Assembly: GCA_013350335.1 (NCBI GenBank)
Contig: CM023537.1
Coordinates: 49,102,111-49,166,110, forward strand
Direction of reading: 5' to 3'
DNA: 64,000 nt
Source: Chimonanthus salicifolius
Taxonomy: Eukaryota > Streptophyta > Magnoliopsida > Laurales > Calycanthaceae
Shown: positions 12,072 to 24,525 of the stretch, piece after piece
How positions within the stretch are numbered: the stretch's first letter is position 1
Layout of the letters: each line of letters starts with the position of its first letter
Notes under the pieces: generated by a model
Database searches by the model: none
Told to the model about the DNA's origin: nothing
Seen by the model: only the letters and a program-made list of their open reading frames with translations
Position numbers and translations under genes: made by a program

Positions 12072-13274
12072 GGCTCGGCATTTACACACCCCCAAAATCT
12101 GCCAGCAGACACCGCATTTCAAATTTGAAGTGGAAATTACGATTCTGTCCTTCCGTGTGGAATCAACCGAACGAACAAGCAACGCATTTTTGCTTCGATC
12201 AATCGATCTGAAGCGTGTAGAATCGTGCGATTGATCCATGAGATCGTGCGATTGATCGTGTTAAGGCTCACCCGCTTCGATTCTTGAATTCGTTTGCCAA
12301 TGCAGCTCACACACTTCCGTCCCCTCTGGCATTGATTCCATGCTCTCTCACAGAAATCGAACCACAGGAAATCAGCTGCATCAGAACCATTGAAGGCCTA
12401 ATATTCCCACCACGATGATTATTAGCAGCCATCCGATCTCTAGCCTCGCAGATCTCCCCTTCCTCAGCCCGAATCCCGCCGTTGATCACACAACCCTCTG
12501 CTTTCATCAACGATTCTAGAGTTTCAGGACTAGAAGAGGAAGGTGGCGACGAAATCTCGTCTATGCTCAGCTCTGTCGTGGTGTTTTGGTGCGTTTCGTC
12601 ATCTTCTTTCTTTACGTCTTGCTCTTTTTCTTCTCTTATGACTCTTCGCCTTCGTCGCTTCTCGTCCGTCTGTGTAGAAGTATCTGCAGCTTTTCCAGCA
12701 ATCTCGACGGTTGGATCAACTTTGTAGACCTTGTATTCGTTTACATCGAGCACACTCCACGACAAATTTCTCCCCCTCGGAGCTGGAAATTCCCCCCAAC
12801 TTTCTCACGATTTCATTATTTCCAGTGATTTTCCAGAAGAAACCGTTTCTTGAGCTTCGGAGCTCGGAAAAGCTTCTAGAAGCTCCGATCCTTTGAGAAC
12901 GTATTCATGGCCATGTGCCGGATAGATGAAGTCATTCTCGGATAGATGATAGTCATTCTCGATGGTTGAAGCGGGTGAGCCTTGGCACGATCAATCGCAC
13001 AATCCCATGGATCACACAATTCTACACATTAGTCCTTTTATTAAACTGGGATCAATAACACGATTTACTAAAGAGGAGAAATCATGGCATCAATCGCACG
13101 ATCCCACTGAATCAATCGCACGATTCTACACACCTCAGATCGATCGATCGAGGCAAAAATGCGTTGCCTGTTCATTCAGTCGATTTCACGCAGAAGAGCA
13201 GAATCGTAACTTCCACTTCAAATTTGAAATGCGGTGTCTGCTGACAGATTTTGGGGGTGTCTAAATGCCGAGCC
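12072..13274. mobile_element. Pack-MULE (1.2 kb) carrying a SOSEKI gene fragment
   Basis: Long terminal inverted repeats of about 200 bp run inward from 12072 and 13274. Both begin GGCTCGGCATTTA and share CAGCAGACACCGCATTTC. A perfect 9-bp TSD, TCTAAGTTA, flanks the element at 12063-12071 and 13275-13283. Long TIRs plus a 9-bp TSD are the hallmark of Mutator-like elements. The interior has no transposase. It carries a minus-strand host-gene fragment (12307-12960), which makes this a Pack-MULE. The TIRs are related to those of the element at 17896-21816. Confidence 0.93.
12307..12960 (-). pseudogene. Captured SOSEKI (DUF966) gene fragment
   Basis: Read on the minus strand from 12960, the sequence encodes the end of the SOSEKI DIX-like domain: SENDFIYPAHG followed by EYVLKGSELL. 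A stop and a frame change then intervene. A 152-codon open frame (12765-12307) follows with SWSVLDVNEYKVYK, then ADTSTQTDEK, a serine-rich linker, TLESLMKAE and LMQLISCGSISV. All are landmarks, in the right order, of plant SOSEKI polarity proteins. The N-terminal start of the DIX domain and the C-terminal half of the family are absent, so this is a partial copy. It lies between the two TIRs of the Pack-MULE. Whether it is transcribed cannot be seen. Confidence 0.88.
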
Positions 13275-13283
13275 TCTAAGTTA

Positions 13284-15699
13284 ATTAGTTGTTTAGGGGC
13301 ATTGAGTGGAAATTCAGAATTTTAATTAAAATTACTAACCTAATCGTTAGGTTTATCGATGAACTAATTCGGGGAACTAAATTTGAGTATAATTAATCTC
13401 ATAATTCATTTATGATTTAAATTTTATTTTTGGCTAATTAATATTTTAGTTATTTGACTTAAAATAAATCACAAAAAATCCGAGTCATTATAGATATATT
13501 GGCTATATCTTTTGATATTTGTAAAAACCATTTTAAATTAAAATAAATCTAAAAGCAGGAAATAAAGTAGAAAAATAATATAAATGATTTAACACATAAC
13601 CCTATAAATTTTCTCAAAATATTTGGTATTTGTTAAAATATTTAGAAAAAATAGAAAATTAGTGTAAAATCTAAAAGAAAAGATAGAATAGTTTAAATAT
13701 ACTTTTCACATCTACCATATGAAATTTTAGGCTAAATAATCTCACGGGTCCAAAAATTGGACCCCTGATATGTATTGGCGATAAATCTCTTTCCTTTTTT
13801 TTTTTTTTTGGAAAAAATACAAAAAAAAATAAAAAATAGGAAAAATGGAAAACCTAAGATGAATTTTTTTTAAAAAAAAATAATGTAATTTTTATGGAGC
13901 TGTAGACCTTTGAAAGTCAAAATTTCGATATGTCCTAAAAATTTGAAAAATATCCTAAAACTTTGTAAATGTCTAAAGAACTTATAAAAAAGGAAAAGAC
14001 ATGCTTCATATTCTCAAGTATCCCCTAGTGATATTTATCTTCTATTATAATTCATAAATTTTTTATTACAATTTTTTTTGAGTTTTATGAAAATGTCGGA
14101 ATACTTAATTACACAAAGACCCTAAAAACTCCACGGATCACATTTAGGGCTCCCCATTTAATTGGAGAAACATTTACAAATTATTCATTTTTTTACAAGA
14201 AACTCAAAAAATGGGAACTATCTTTGAAATATGAGCTTTTCTATCAAATTTTCAGAATTTTTTTGAAAAATCGCACAAATATCCTACAAACTATGTAAAT
14301 AACATTAATACATCTCCATTGAATTCCATAAGCACTTGATATTATTTCATTAAATTATTTTCACAAAAAACTTAAAATTTGAGATTATCTTAGAGTCAGA
14401 ACTCGAAGAAATTAATGAAAATAACTTAAAATAATTCTAAAATTGAATAACATGTTTTAAAACTTTTTTAAATTAAAAATATTGGTGAAAATAACTCGAA
14501 AATCAGCCAAAACCCTTTTTTATTTAATTTCACTCGAAATAGGTATGTGAAAAATGGTAATTTGACATGTAATAATGAGTCAGATTTTTTGCAATGAATC
14601 AAGAGGAATTGTGCTAAGGTAACATAAATCCCTTACCTTAATTACAATAACAGATAACATTTCTTTGTCATCTAGTATCTAAGGTCCTGTCACATTAAAA
14701 ACATAATTATAGAGTATGACAAAATAAAAAATTAAGATCAAAAGTGATTGTCAGCCATGTAATTAATATTCATACCACCATTAATTTTGATGACTTTAAA
14801 TCTAATGGATAAGAAAGTTTTTTTTCATCTTCAATTTTATTTTTTCAAATATCCTACAACTAGATCTTTAATATAGGAGGGAATATTCGTCCACATAATA
14901 TGTTGAATAAAAAAATATTTTTTACTATTTTGCTGAAGTAATAGAATTATGTTACTTTAACATTTTTGAATAAAGAGAGGAGAAAAATATTTTGGGGTAT
15001 TCATCCGAAATGGGCATGTTAAAAATGGGTGATTTGACATGTGATAATGGACTGAATTCTCTAAAATGAATAAGGAGAGGAGAAGAAATTTTGAGCTAAT
15101 GATAGTAAAATTTTCAAAATTTGGCTAATCAATTTTTTTCTTCGAAATGGGCTGAAGTTTTGCCCCAAATTTCCATCTAGAGAATAGATTTCATTATTTT
15201 ATCAAATTAAAGTAAGTTTTTCTTTAACTGAATTATTTAATTTGGTTTAAGTTAAATAATTAAAAATTTTAGTGAAAAATAATCTTATTTGTCTATAGCT
15301 TGCTTCTTGGTTTGATGGAGGCATTGGACTCCATCTAATTTAGGGAAAAAAAAAGCGGCTAAAGGTCACATCTTCCTTAAATCACATTAGAGTTTGGTGT
15401 CAAATTTAGAAAATGTAGGGCTTCATGATGATGACACCCTGTGGTTTCCAATCAGGAGTTCAGACTCAACACATTTATAAATTTTGGCCGAAATCTAAAA
15501 TATTGATCAAATTTTTTTAATCTAAAGTTCTATAATTTTTAATTCAAATATGTTTATCAACAATTTAAAGAAATTGAAGTGATGGTTAGAAATCTACTTT
15601 AAAAAATGGAAATCGTGAGTTTTATTTTTACTCTACCTCAAAAATCGTTCCCATGGAGTTATACACAAATCTAATGTGTGTAGACAGATATATTATCAT
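13284..15699. other. AT-rich sequence without a recognisable gene
   Basis: Very AT-rich, with poly-A and poly-T runs (for example 13795-13810). No open frame of interest and no defined element ends were found. Confidence 0.5.
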
Positions 15700-15856
15700 A
15701 TATTCCAATGTAGTTTAACTATTTAAGAAGTAGAGATTGCAGATTGGAATCTCTTATAGCCTAAACTTGGTGTACACTAGAGATAGAGGGCTAATCCATA
15801 GGGATTTTATATTGAGTATCCCGCAATTTTCAACAAGTAAATTCAAAAAAAAAAAT
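15700..15856 (+). mobile_element. Degenerate tRNA-derived SINE
   Basis: Its 3' part (ATTGAGTATCCCGCAATTTTC, then AGTAAATTCAAAAAAA) matches the 3' ends of the SINEs at 53686-53853 and 22515-22664. A box-B-like AGATTGGAATCTC lies upstream. The 5' part is too diverged to define exactly. Confidence 0.55.
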
Positions 15857-16193
15857 TAGTGAAATAATTTAAAACATCTAAACACTTTGATCTATAAAAA
15901 TATGCTGATGAACAATTTTGTTGGGCCGTGCATAATTAGAGTAATCGGGTAAATGGGTCGTTGACCATCCCTTTCTTTCCTGCGCCACGGAGACGTGGAT
16001 GGATAAACCGATAAACATCGTTGAAAGGTGAGGCCGAGATGAGAAAGCTACTTATCTCGATCATTGTAATGTGAGGCTCGGCATTTGCCAAATGGCTTGT
16101 CATGAAAATATATAAAAAAAATATTATCATTTTATTTATTTATCTAATAACCTAACATCGAATACTTACCTATTAAATTCTGCATTTAATTTT

Positions 16194-16554
16194 GGGTAAC
16201 AATCCTCTCATGGGAGTTTTGTAACTCGACACAGATTTCACTGTATTGCCTATTTTGTCCTTTGAACCGACTCGTCAAATCCTTCGAATCGGCTCATTGG
16301 ATTAGTGACCCTTCCACTGCGACATAAATCGATTCACTGATCGGCTCGCCGGATTACTGACCGGATCACTGAAATTTATCTATATGAGGCTATTTTTTCA
16401 TACAAAACAGCAAATCGGATCACTGAAATAGGCTCACTGACCGGATCATTGGATTTTTTTAAAATGTTTTCATATGGCAGTTGAAGGGTAAAATGAGCAA
16501 TACCTTAAATCATATGTCTCGTTATACAAAATATCTATGGGAGGATTGCTACTC
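16194..16554. mobile_element. 361-bp MITE
   Basis: Ends are inverted: the left reads GGGTAACAATCCTCTCATGGGAG and the right, inward, GAGTAGCAATCCTCCCATAGATA. Flanks TTAATTTT and TTAATCTT agree at 7 of 8 positions, consistent with an old 8-bp TSD. The interior has repeated CGGATCACTGA / CGGCTCACTGA motifs shared with the MITE at 37117-37449. No coding capacity. Confidence 0.7.
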
Positions 16555-16562
16555 TTAATCTT

Positions 16563-17887
16563 TTATCTAATTAATATCATAATTCTAACATTTCACAATT
16601 TATCATATTATTTTATTACACTTTAAATTTAAATTTTCTTTTTCATCTTTATTTCATTAAATATCATAATTTATAACATTTCACAAATTACCATGCTTTT
16701 TATTACTTCAATTTAAGTATTTTAATTTTTCTCCATTCTCCATATACGTTTTACCTCTAATATTTCATTTTGTGCCACAACTCACAAGAGCTTTTCATCT
16801 TTTAAGTAGGTCTCTAAACAATCTTAATCTAGGATTTGATAGTTTGCTTTTATATAACCCATCTTACATCCATCTAATTGACCATAAGCAAATTAGATAA
16901 TTTTTTTTTTCTTTTCTTTTTCTATTGTTACACCCAAGTACCTCATTTATTGCATTGTGTATTAGGTCATTTCAATTTTAATTAGTTCATCTTATATATC
17001 TAATAACATTGAAATTAAAATTCATGTTTTTTGTTTTTTTACCTCTAATTTTGTGGATCTTTGCATTAGGGTAGTTTGTGGTAATCTACTTACGGGTTGA
17101 AGACGCCATATAACTAATAAGGACCACATGGACCACAAAGAGGACCACAAGATCTAAAAAAAAATCGTCCAAGATTGATTGAGATTATGATGTAATATTT
17201 TTCATTATCTAAAAAATAAAATAGAACAAACCAATCTTAAATACCAGTCTGTTGCAAACAAACATTGTTGACAAATGGTGTCCATTGTTGGAGATCTTGT
17301 ATGAATTTAGTTGAAGAAATCGGCTGGGCTTTTAAAAAAAAAGTTCGAGTCCAATTGTTTTGGACAGGCCTGAACCTAACTGAAGCCTGAGCCCACCCAA
17401 CTAATTTAAAAAAGAGAGATTGATATTGGCCAATCTATCAGCTGCCGATTTTTTTACCTGGTTTAAATATCATCTTAGAACTTATCCACTTTCAAATACC
17501 AGGGTTTGCTTAGACGCCCTCACAATTTTCAGGTCACCGTATAGGCGTATACTAGTTTGACTAATCAGCCTTCTTTGTGAGATAACGGAGAGAGAAATCC
17601 ATATCAACTCAATTCTTATTGTTTCATAGTTGGCAATAAAATACGAAATCACAGAAGTTATTGTTGAAGTACAGATTTAAAAGAAATTACTTTCTTATAT
17701 ATATATATATTCACTAAATTTAGTATATAAAATAGATGGTTGAAATGAAACTCTTTGTTAACTAGTCATTTTATTTAATTAAAGCAAATTGATAACGAGA
17801 TTTAAATAAAATTTGCTTCTTAATTTGATACATCAATAATCTCTACTTTAATTTTGTAAAGTTAGTAGATTTTATAGAAAGCTAGGT
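16563..17887. other. AT-rich sequence without a recognisable gene
   Basis: Nothing coding recognised. An (AT)n run lies at about 17695-17710. Short pyrimidine runs occur near 16905-16925. Confidence 0.45.
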
Positions 17888-18493
17888 GTTATCAAGGCTA
17901 GCCATATAGACACGTTTGTTTTCTACTAGCAGACACTGCATTTCAATGTTTTATTGGAAATTACCATTTTGCCTTTCTATTTCCGTACCCTCCGAACGCA
18001 CGAACGTTTTTTGGACATAGTCTGAACGCATGTTTTTTGGACATAGTCTGAACGATTTTTCATGTGAAACGTTGTGTTTCTTCCATTTTTTGGTTGTGGA
18101 GAGGCATTTTCAAATGAGACGATTTCTCGACCGATTTCTACAAACAAAGTACAAAATTCATCTACTCTGAATTTTATGAACTCCTGAACTGATTTTAAGT
18201 GAAAAGGATATAATTTTGGATTTCAAAAATCGTACCCAAAGAATTAAGGAAAAATAGTCTTCCCTCTTAATTCTTTTGGTACGATTTTTTAAGCCCAAAC
18301 CTATACATTTTTCACTTAAAATCAGTCTCAAAGTTCATAAAATCAGAGTAGATAAATTTTGATACCTTATTTGTAGAAATTGGTCGAGAAATTATCTTCC
18401 TACCAACTGTAACATTTGCGCGTTTAGCTTGGGTTTTCAAACGAGAAGATTTTTCAACCGATTTATACAAACAATGTATCAAATTTCATCTAC

Positions 18494-21388
18494 TGTCACG
18501 CCCCGACCCGAAGGGTGGGCCCGGAACGCAACTGACTTTTTTTTTTTTTTTTTTCCTAAAAGACTAAACCAACACAAGCATTCTAATTGGGCCGGATCAA
18601 CAGTTAGGCCCAAAGGTCACATATGATCCCAACATGTAGACTCAAATATATACCATAAGTCTGATACCAACAAAATCACAACGGCAACACATAACATGGT
18701 CACATAAATCCAACACTGAATTATCATTCAAACCATCATCAGAGTCACAACAGAAACGCAGTAGTTTAGTACATCACATTAATACAAAATTAAGTATCAC
18801 ACCCGATACTTAATAAAAGCAAATGGTTCCAAGAACCAGAAAGCAAAGACAAGGGTATTCCCCTCAGTGGGAATCTCGAAACACCGCCGCAGCTTATCCA
18901 CCCTAAACTTGAAAAATAGGGTTCTCCTCCTCGGGTTCATCTCTTGAAAGGTGAGTGGGGTGAGCTAACTAACCCAGTGAAGGAAATATAACAGTGCAGT
19001 TAAGTAAACAACAGGTTAGCACAATAATCAACAGTTGCAATAGTATCTCATGCTTAATAACAAATAAGCATAATATCATCATCAGGCCCATAATTCATCA
19101 TTTCTTTTTCAATACTGCTGTCATCTACCGCAACCCCTAGATACTATACTGACACCCATAGTATTAAGCCCCGACACGGTCAAAATACATCCTTACAAGT
19201 ACATATCCGGTATGCACCTCAAACCGGTACTGACACACCTTGCCAGTCACTGTCGACCCACCTGGTCCAGTAGACGTAACCGACACCTTCGATGATAGTT
19301 CAATAGTAAAAGGTAGGTGGAAGCAGTATCACATCTCATATAATCAATATCATATTATTCACCATCATCATAGGCATTCTTACCATTTATGTCTAGGCAC
19401 ATGAGTGGGTTCATCAACTTGAAACCACTCATTGCTCCAAAATCCATCTCAAGTAACAAAACCTGTTTACATCTATTACAAAGTCAAGTTCCCTCACCGT
19501 ATATGTGTGGTTTCTCGGTCTCTGTTCAAACAACAAACAAGTGCACAATCAATATACATAACATTCATACACATACAAGCAGTATTTCGAAATTATAAAT
19601 TTTCCTAAAAAAATATCCAATGTACATGGAATTGAGTCTCCTACTTGATTTCTATCATTTTTAAATTATAATAATCCACAAGATAATATAATAAAAAGGG
19701 TACTTAGTCCAAAACTCATATTGTCTTATGGGCATTGACCAGATTGACTTATTGAGTTAGGTCTAGATCCTCAGGTCGCTTCTCGGTTGTCTTCTGGATA
19801 GGACCAGATCTGACATTTTGAGTAAGGCCTCGAAGTCACTCAGTGCCCGACAAATATAGCGTCGGCCTGGAAGTGAAATCACTCAGTGCCCGACCAATAG
19901 GGTCGGCCTGGAAGTGAATACAATAGTATTTACATTATAGTAATAAGAGAAAACGGTCAGTACATTTATTTAATTTTTTTTTTCAATAATCCAACAATAA
20001 TATTTATTTATTTATTTTTTCAATGGGTACTAACATCACAAGCATCAACATAATCCAACAAAATATATATATATATATATATATTATTATTTTTTTTTTC
20101 TTCTTCTTTTTTCACTGTCTGCAACAGTAGACAGTGAACGGGCTGCACTAAGGGAAAAACGAATTCGGAAACAGTGGGTTTCCCGGATTCGGTTTTTATA
20201 TCTAGCCGGTCCGATGGATTCCTCTGGGAGTCCTCTTTCCATAGGGAGAGGTTTTGAGCTTTGAAGCTCAGTGGGCCAACCGATTTTAACACTGAAAGCT
20301 CACAGGTAAAAGAAACCTATGGTTTTTCCTTAAACTTTGAAATGATTTTTCTTGCTCAAAACTAAACCAAAATCAGTTTTTCTTGATTCTAAACCACCTA
20401 GAATTTGAAAAAGAATACAGTGGTTTCCTTTACTGGAGTTCCTAAGCTGAAAATCTAATCTTTGAAAAAAAAATTCCTCTAAGTTACGGCTGGTAAAACA
20501 GGGAAGAAAACAGAGGTTAAGGCAGAGGGTCGGCTGGGTTTGGCTGATTTCAGCTGAGAACAATAGAGAGAAGAGATTACTGGGAGTTAATCCAGCAGCA
20601 GAAGGGCCGAATATATAGAGATCTGGCCTGGAAAATTGGCCGGACAGCCACTGCATGCAGTGCCTGCTTACGCCCACTACAGTACCGTAAGTTAAGGTTG
20701 CAAATCAGCCCTTCAAAACTTCCATTCTTGCAAATAAGTCCCTAGTTTTAATAAAAAACCGATTTTAAACTAGAAGCATGATTTTAAAAACTAAAAATCT
20801 TAATCCAATCTCACAGATAGGTTGGGTTTTGAAAACCTTAATCACTATAAAAATTTTAGAATTTAACTTTCACAAAAACCATTAATTTAAATAAAAATCA
20901 CAATTTAACATTATTTACTTAATTAAACAAATGTTAAATAAAACAATTTAGAAACCTCCTTTTGGGGTGTCAAAGAATAACTAGACCATTCTTAACATGG
21001 TCTAACACAAAAAATTAGTTTTGAATTTTATCTCATTTCCAAAATCATTTAAAATAATTATTTCTCCCTTTTGGGGTTTTGACGGGCGGTTTTTAAATAC
21101 CATTTTCTGAAAACAAAATTATTTTAAAATCAGAAATACAATTCCTTGATTAAGGACAATCATATCATCCAATAATAATCATATAATAACATAATTTATA
21201 ATAATAATAATAATAAGCGGTAAATTACCAAAATGCCCCTCCAGCTGGACGAGCTAGATCACTGAGTTTTCGAGCTCGGATTGGGCCACACATGGGTTTT
21301 CCTCAAAGCCCTAACCGTAATCTTCAGATTAACTGGTTAAACAAAATTATTAAGCTAAAACACGCCTAATCTGTGGCAGGGTATTACA
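18494..21388 (-). mobile_element. Solo LTR (2.9 kb) with 5-bp TSD
   Basis: On the plus strand it begins TGTCACGCCCCGACC and ends GGGTATTACA. TCTAC flanks it at 18489-18493 and 21389-21393. By comparison with the LTR at 4902 and a minus-strand TATA box (CTCTATATAT, 20611-20620), the LTR reads right to left. No internal retrotransposon domain is attached. It contains an (AT)n microsatellite at 20063-20084 and a block shared with other LTRs at 18930-18982. It inserted into an existing MULE and is therefore younger than it. Confidence 0.87.
20063..20084. repeat. (AT)n microsatellite
   Basis: Eleven consecutive AT dinucleotides, followed by TTATTATT and a T run. Confidence 0.95.
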
Positions 21389-21913
21389 TCTACTCTGAAT
21401 TTTATGAACTCCATGACTGATTTTAAGTGAAAAGGGTATAGTTTTGGACTTCAAAAATTGTACCCAAAGAATTAAGAGGGAAGACTATTTTTCTTTAATT
21501 CTTTGGGTACGATTTTTGAAATCCAAAACTGTACTTTTTTCACTTAAAATCAGTCCCGGAGTTCATAAAATTCAAAGTAAATGAATTTTTATACTTTGTT
21601 TGTAAAAATCTGTCGAGAAATCGGGTCATTTGAAAATCCCTCTCCACAACCCAAAAATGGAAAAAACAGAATGGTCCACGTGAAAAATCGTTCGGACTAT
21701 GTCCAAAAAACGTTTGTGCGTTTGGAGGGTGCAGAAATGGAAGTCCAACATGCCGAGTATAACATTGAAATGCGGTGTCTGCTAGCAAAAACATAGCGGT
21801 GTCTATATGGTTGGCCGTTATCAAAACGAAAATACATTCTTGACTTTTGAGAACTATAGACTCATACATAGAGGTAGTAGTAAAAAAAAGACACCGACAA
21901 ACTTGCCTCTGAT

Positions 21914-22036
21914 GAGGGAAAAAATATCGGCCGATACGATATTTACGGATATCGTGCGATATCCGATATTTGGTTCTCGACTGATATTCGGTTCTCGGCC
22001 GATATATATTAGTCGAGACCGATATTTAAACCCATG
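21914..22036. mobile_element. 123-bp hAT-like MITE
   Basis: CCTCTGAT flanks it at 21906-21913 and 22037-22044 (nine bases match if the preceding G is counted). Ends are inverted: GAGGGAAAAAATATCGG, and read inward from the right CATGGGTTTAAATATCGG. The interior is repeated GATATCGG/CCGATAT. Same family as 2414-2540, 23158-23287 and 39792-40097. Confidence 0.75.
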
Positions 22037-22514
22037 CCTCTGATAACTCAAAGAGGTTAGAGCGATGGCTAGGAATCCATCTTAGGAAGCGAGAGTCTTT
22101 GTTTTATCTTAGTTCTATTCCCACTTCACCTCAAAGAATCACTCTTGTGTGTATGAGGGTAGGAGGTTCGCACATTCTCTGAAAATTACTCAGATGCTCG
22201 AAGAGACCTAAATACTTTTCTCATAAAAAAACTTGTCAGTGATTTCTTTTTTAATTAATTTATTTTTTCACCTATGACTTTGAAAGACAAGAAAATCTTA
22301 AAATAGCAAACACTATTTGGAATTTATTTTATATCTGAACCAATATGTAAGAATGAAATTAGAAAAGATATTTCTTTTCCTTAATTTTCTATCAATATCT
22401 ATGTCCGGTCTTCCCCCAATATGATATTGTGGTGTAGGTGCAGATAGAAATTCTCTTATGGTCCAATCTTGAATAATAATAAATGTTGTGTTTTGAAATA
22501 TTAATTTATTATAA

Positions 22515-22664
22515 TTTTTTTTTTTGAATTTACATGTAGGAAATCGCAGGATACTCAGAATAAAACTCCACAGGTGGACCTCTACCCCTAAGGCACACCA
22601 AGGTTAGGTCTTGGAGGCTGGAACCCGTGAGTTTCTGCTCCCTAAGCTACACACATGTGGGTTA
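22515..22664 (-). mobile_element. tRNA-derived SINE
   Basis: On the minus strand it reads a box-A-like TGTGTAGCTTAGGGAGCAG, then box B GGGTTCCAGCC. It ends GAGTATCCTGCGATTTCC, then ATGTAAATTC and an A run (T run on plus, 22516-22525). The same 3' end occurs at 15700 and 53686. The related segment at 36433-36480 lacks it, so it inserted after the duplication or was lost there. Confidence 0.75.
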
Positions 22665-23157
22665 ATTATGTAGTGTTTTATGAAATTCATTAGAAGAATG
22701 TTTTCAATAAATATAGTTTCTTCTTGCATATCGAGCTGTATGCTAATTAAGAAAAATGTTCATAATATTAACTAAATTATTTATTTGAGTGAGATATAAA
22801 AAATATTTAAATTTTTTCTCTTATCCAATATTCTAATTTCTCTCTCGAATAGTAGCATCACAAGTGAAAAATGAGAATTAAATAGATTTAAGAAATCAAA
22901 CTAAATAATTCGAATTTTTTTTTTTTATCTTTAATGTCACCCACCAGACATATCACATTTTTGTGATATTTTAAGACTTGCCACAAAATTTTCTTTTCTT
23001 TTCTTACTTAAAACTTGTGGTTGTGATTGTAAAGTGTTGTAAGCACCCTTTTTTTAATTTTAAAGTAATATTTAATTATTTAAGCACTGATCTATAATAA
23101 AATACATGGAAGAGATTGCCACTGCTATTGCTACAAGACACTAAAGCTGGTCTAAAG

Positions 23158-23287
23158 CAGGGGTGAAAATTTCAGTATTTTTCTCTCTTATTTTTTTATT
23201 TTTTTTTAAAAAAAATATCAATATCGAGCGATATCTGTAACAGATATCACCGATAAATATCGGATATCGGCCGACATCTCGACCCCT
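23158..23287. mobile_element. 130-bp hAT-like MITE with visible empty site
   Basis: The left end is CAGGGGTGAAAATTTC. The right end read inward is AGGGGTCGAGATGTCGG. Flanks are GTCTAAAG (23150-23157) and CTCTAAAC (23288-23295). The duplicate at 36987-36996 has a single GTCTAAAC with no insertion, so the two flanks are one 8-bp TSD, each with one substitution. The interior carries GATATCGG motifs. Confidence 0.82.
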
Positions 23288-23876
23288 CTCTAAACATTGA
23301 TGGTAGTAGGACCCATGACTTCTCTCTCTTAAATTAAGATCTGTCAATATCTGATTCAACTTCCATTTGATTCAAGTATTGAACTCAACTATTAAATAAT
23401 CTGCTCTCATTTAATAATTAAGTAGATTTATTTAAAGTAGCAATCCTTCCACAGGTGTTAAGGTCTCTTAGAGTACCTAATTAATTCTCAGAGCATGTGT
23501 AAGAATCTTTACTCACACAAATCGGATAACTCTACAATGAGTGACTTTTTACTGAAGAGTGAGAATCGAACTTAAGACTTTTGTTTTTTGAAGCGAGTTT
23601 CTGAATGATCACTCAAATCCCAATGAGTTGTTTGAACATAGAGTTTGACAAAAATATATTGTTCTAGAGCTAAAATACAAGATATTAGATCGACTGCTAA
23701 ACGGTATTTTACATGCTTTTCAACTTCTTTTTCAATAAATGGATAGGTTTTTTATGACTTGAACTGTAATAATTATATTAAAAATATCATTTAAAGTGGA
23801 AGAAATGCTTTTAATTCCAATTTTTAATATGCTAGAAATATGGATGTCTAAATTTTGAAATAAGAAAATTTCTATC

Positions 23877-24517
23877 GATAAAACAAATGACGATAGGACT
23901 AAATTTTATGAAAAATGTTGAAATGGTTGAAACATTTCAATACATGCTTTTGCTTTAGTTTTTATTTTGGAAAAAAATGCTTGGGTTATTTAAGTAGAAA
24001 TAGAATGAATTTGACAACTATGTTTTTCCCAAAACATAGCTTTATTTAAATTTATAAAAGTATAGTTAAGCTATAGTTTATATGTATACATTTTTATAAA
24101 TTAAAAATTGGACTGGATCTTATCTAAAGAAAAACTCTTTGTCTTTCCCGTAACTATTCAAAAAATAAGATTGGTCGAGTAATTTTTTCTAAAATTTCAA
24201 ATTTATGTTAAGATCTTTTAATAGTGAAAGTGGCTCCATGCAAGATGAGAATTTTAGTATTTAAAAATAATTATTATTTAAGGAGTCTATAAAACATGAC
24301 TTATAGGATTGATGTGGGTTTTTAAGTATTAAATTCATGGATGGAAAGATCGATTGAAAAGATCCATCATATGGAAAAAAAGTTAACTCCATAGTGGATG
24401 CAAATGTTTAAAAAAAAATTAATTTGAAATTATGAAATAACAAATACCTTAAAAAATGACTTCCACAATTGGATTGAGATGATTGAATTTTTCGAGGACA
24501 CCTAATGATTTTTACTA
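23877..24517. other. AT-rich spacer
   Basis: No gene or defined element seen. Confidence 0.45.
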
Positions 24518-24525
24518 TTAAAATT

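Larger units (their letters stand above)
17896..21816. mobile_element. Fold-back MULE interrupted by a solo LTR
   Basis: Inverted ends: the left reads GGCTAGCCATATAGACAC and the right, inward, GGCCAACCATATAGACAC. Both continue into CTAGCAGACAC-GCATTTCAATG. GTTATCAA flanks it at 17888-17895 and 21817-21824. Without the nested LTR the element is about 1.02 kb. Its interior is four alternately inverted units of about 130-160 bp (near 18115-18250, 18255-18395, 18430-18493 plus 21389-21475, and 21480-21640). The LTR sits inside the third unit. No transposase is present. TIR similarity links it to the Pack-MULE at 12072. Confidence 0.85.
22386..23876. repeat. Segmental duplicate, copy 1 (order Y-X)
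   Basis: Segment Y (22386 to about 23400) matches 36325-37116. Segment X (about 23456-23876) matches about 35940-36332. In this copy Y precedes X; in the other copy X precedes Y. The copies are clearly alike (for example ATGTCCGGTCTTCCCCC and the following 60 bp differ at few positions). Y here has gained a SINE (22515-22664) and a hAT-like MITE (23158-23287) that copy 2 lacks. No coding content recognised. Confidence 0.75.

Noticed and set aside
12482..12896. Plus-strand open frames of 60-81 codons
   Set aside because: They are antisense shadows of the captured SOSEKI fragment, whose motifs are only on the minus strand.
15936..16130. Possible third relative of the Pack-MULE (GGCTCGGCATTTGCC near 16077)
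   Set aside because: Only a 12-15 bp match to the TIR tip. No opposite end or TSD could be found.
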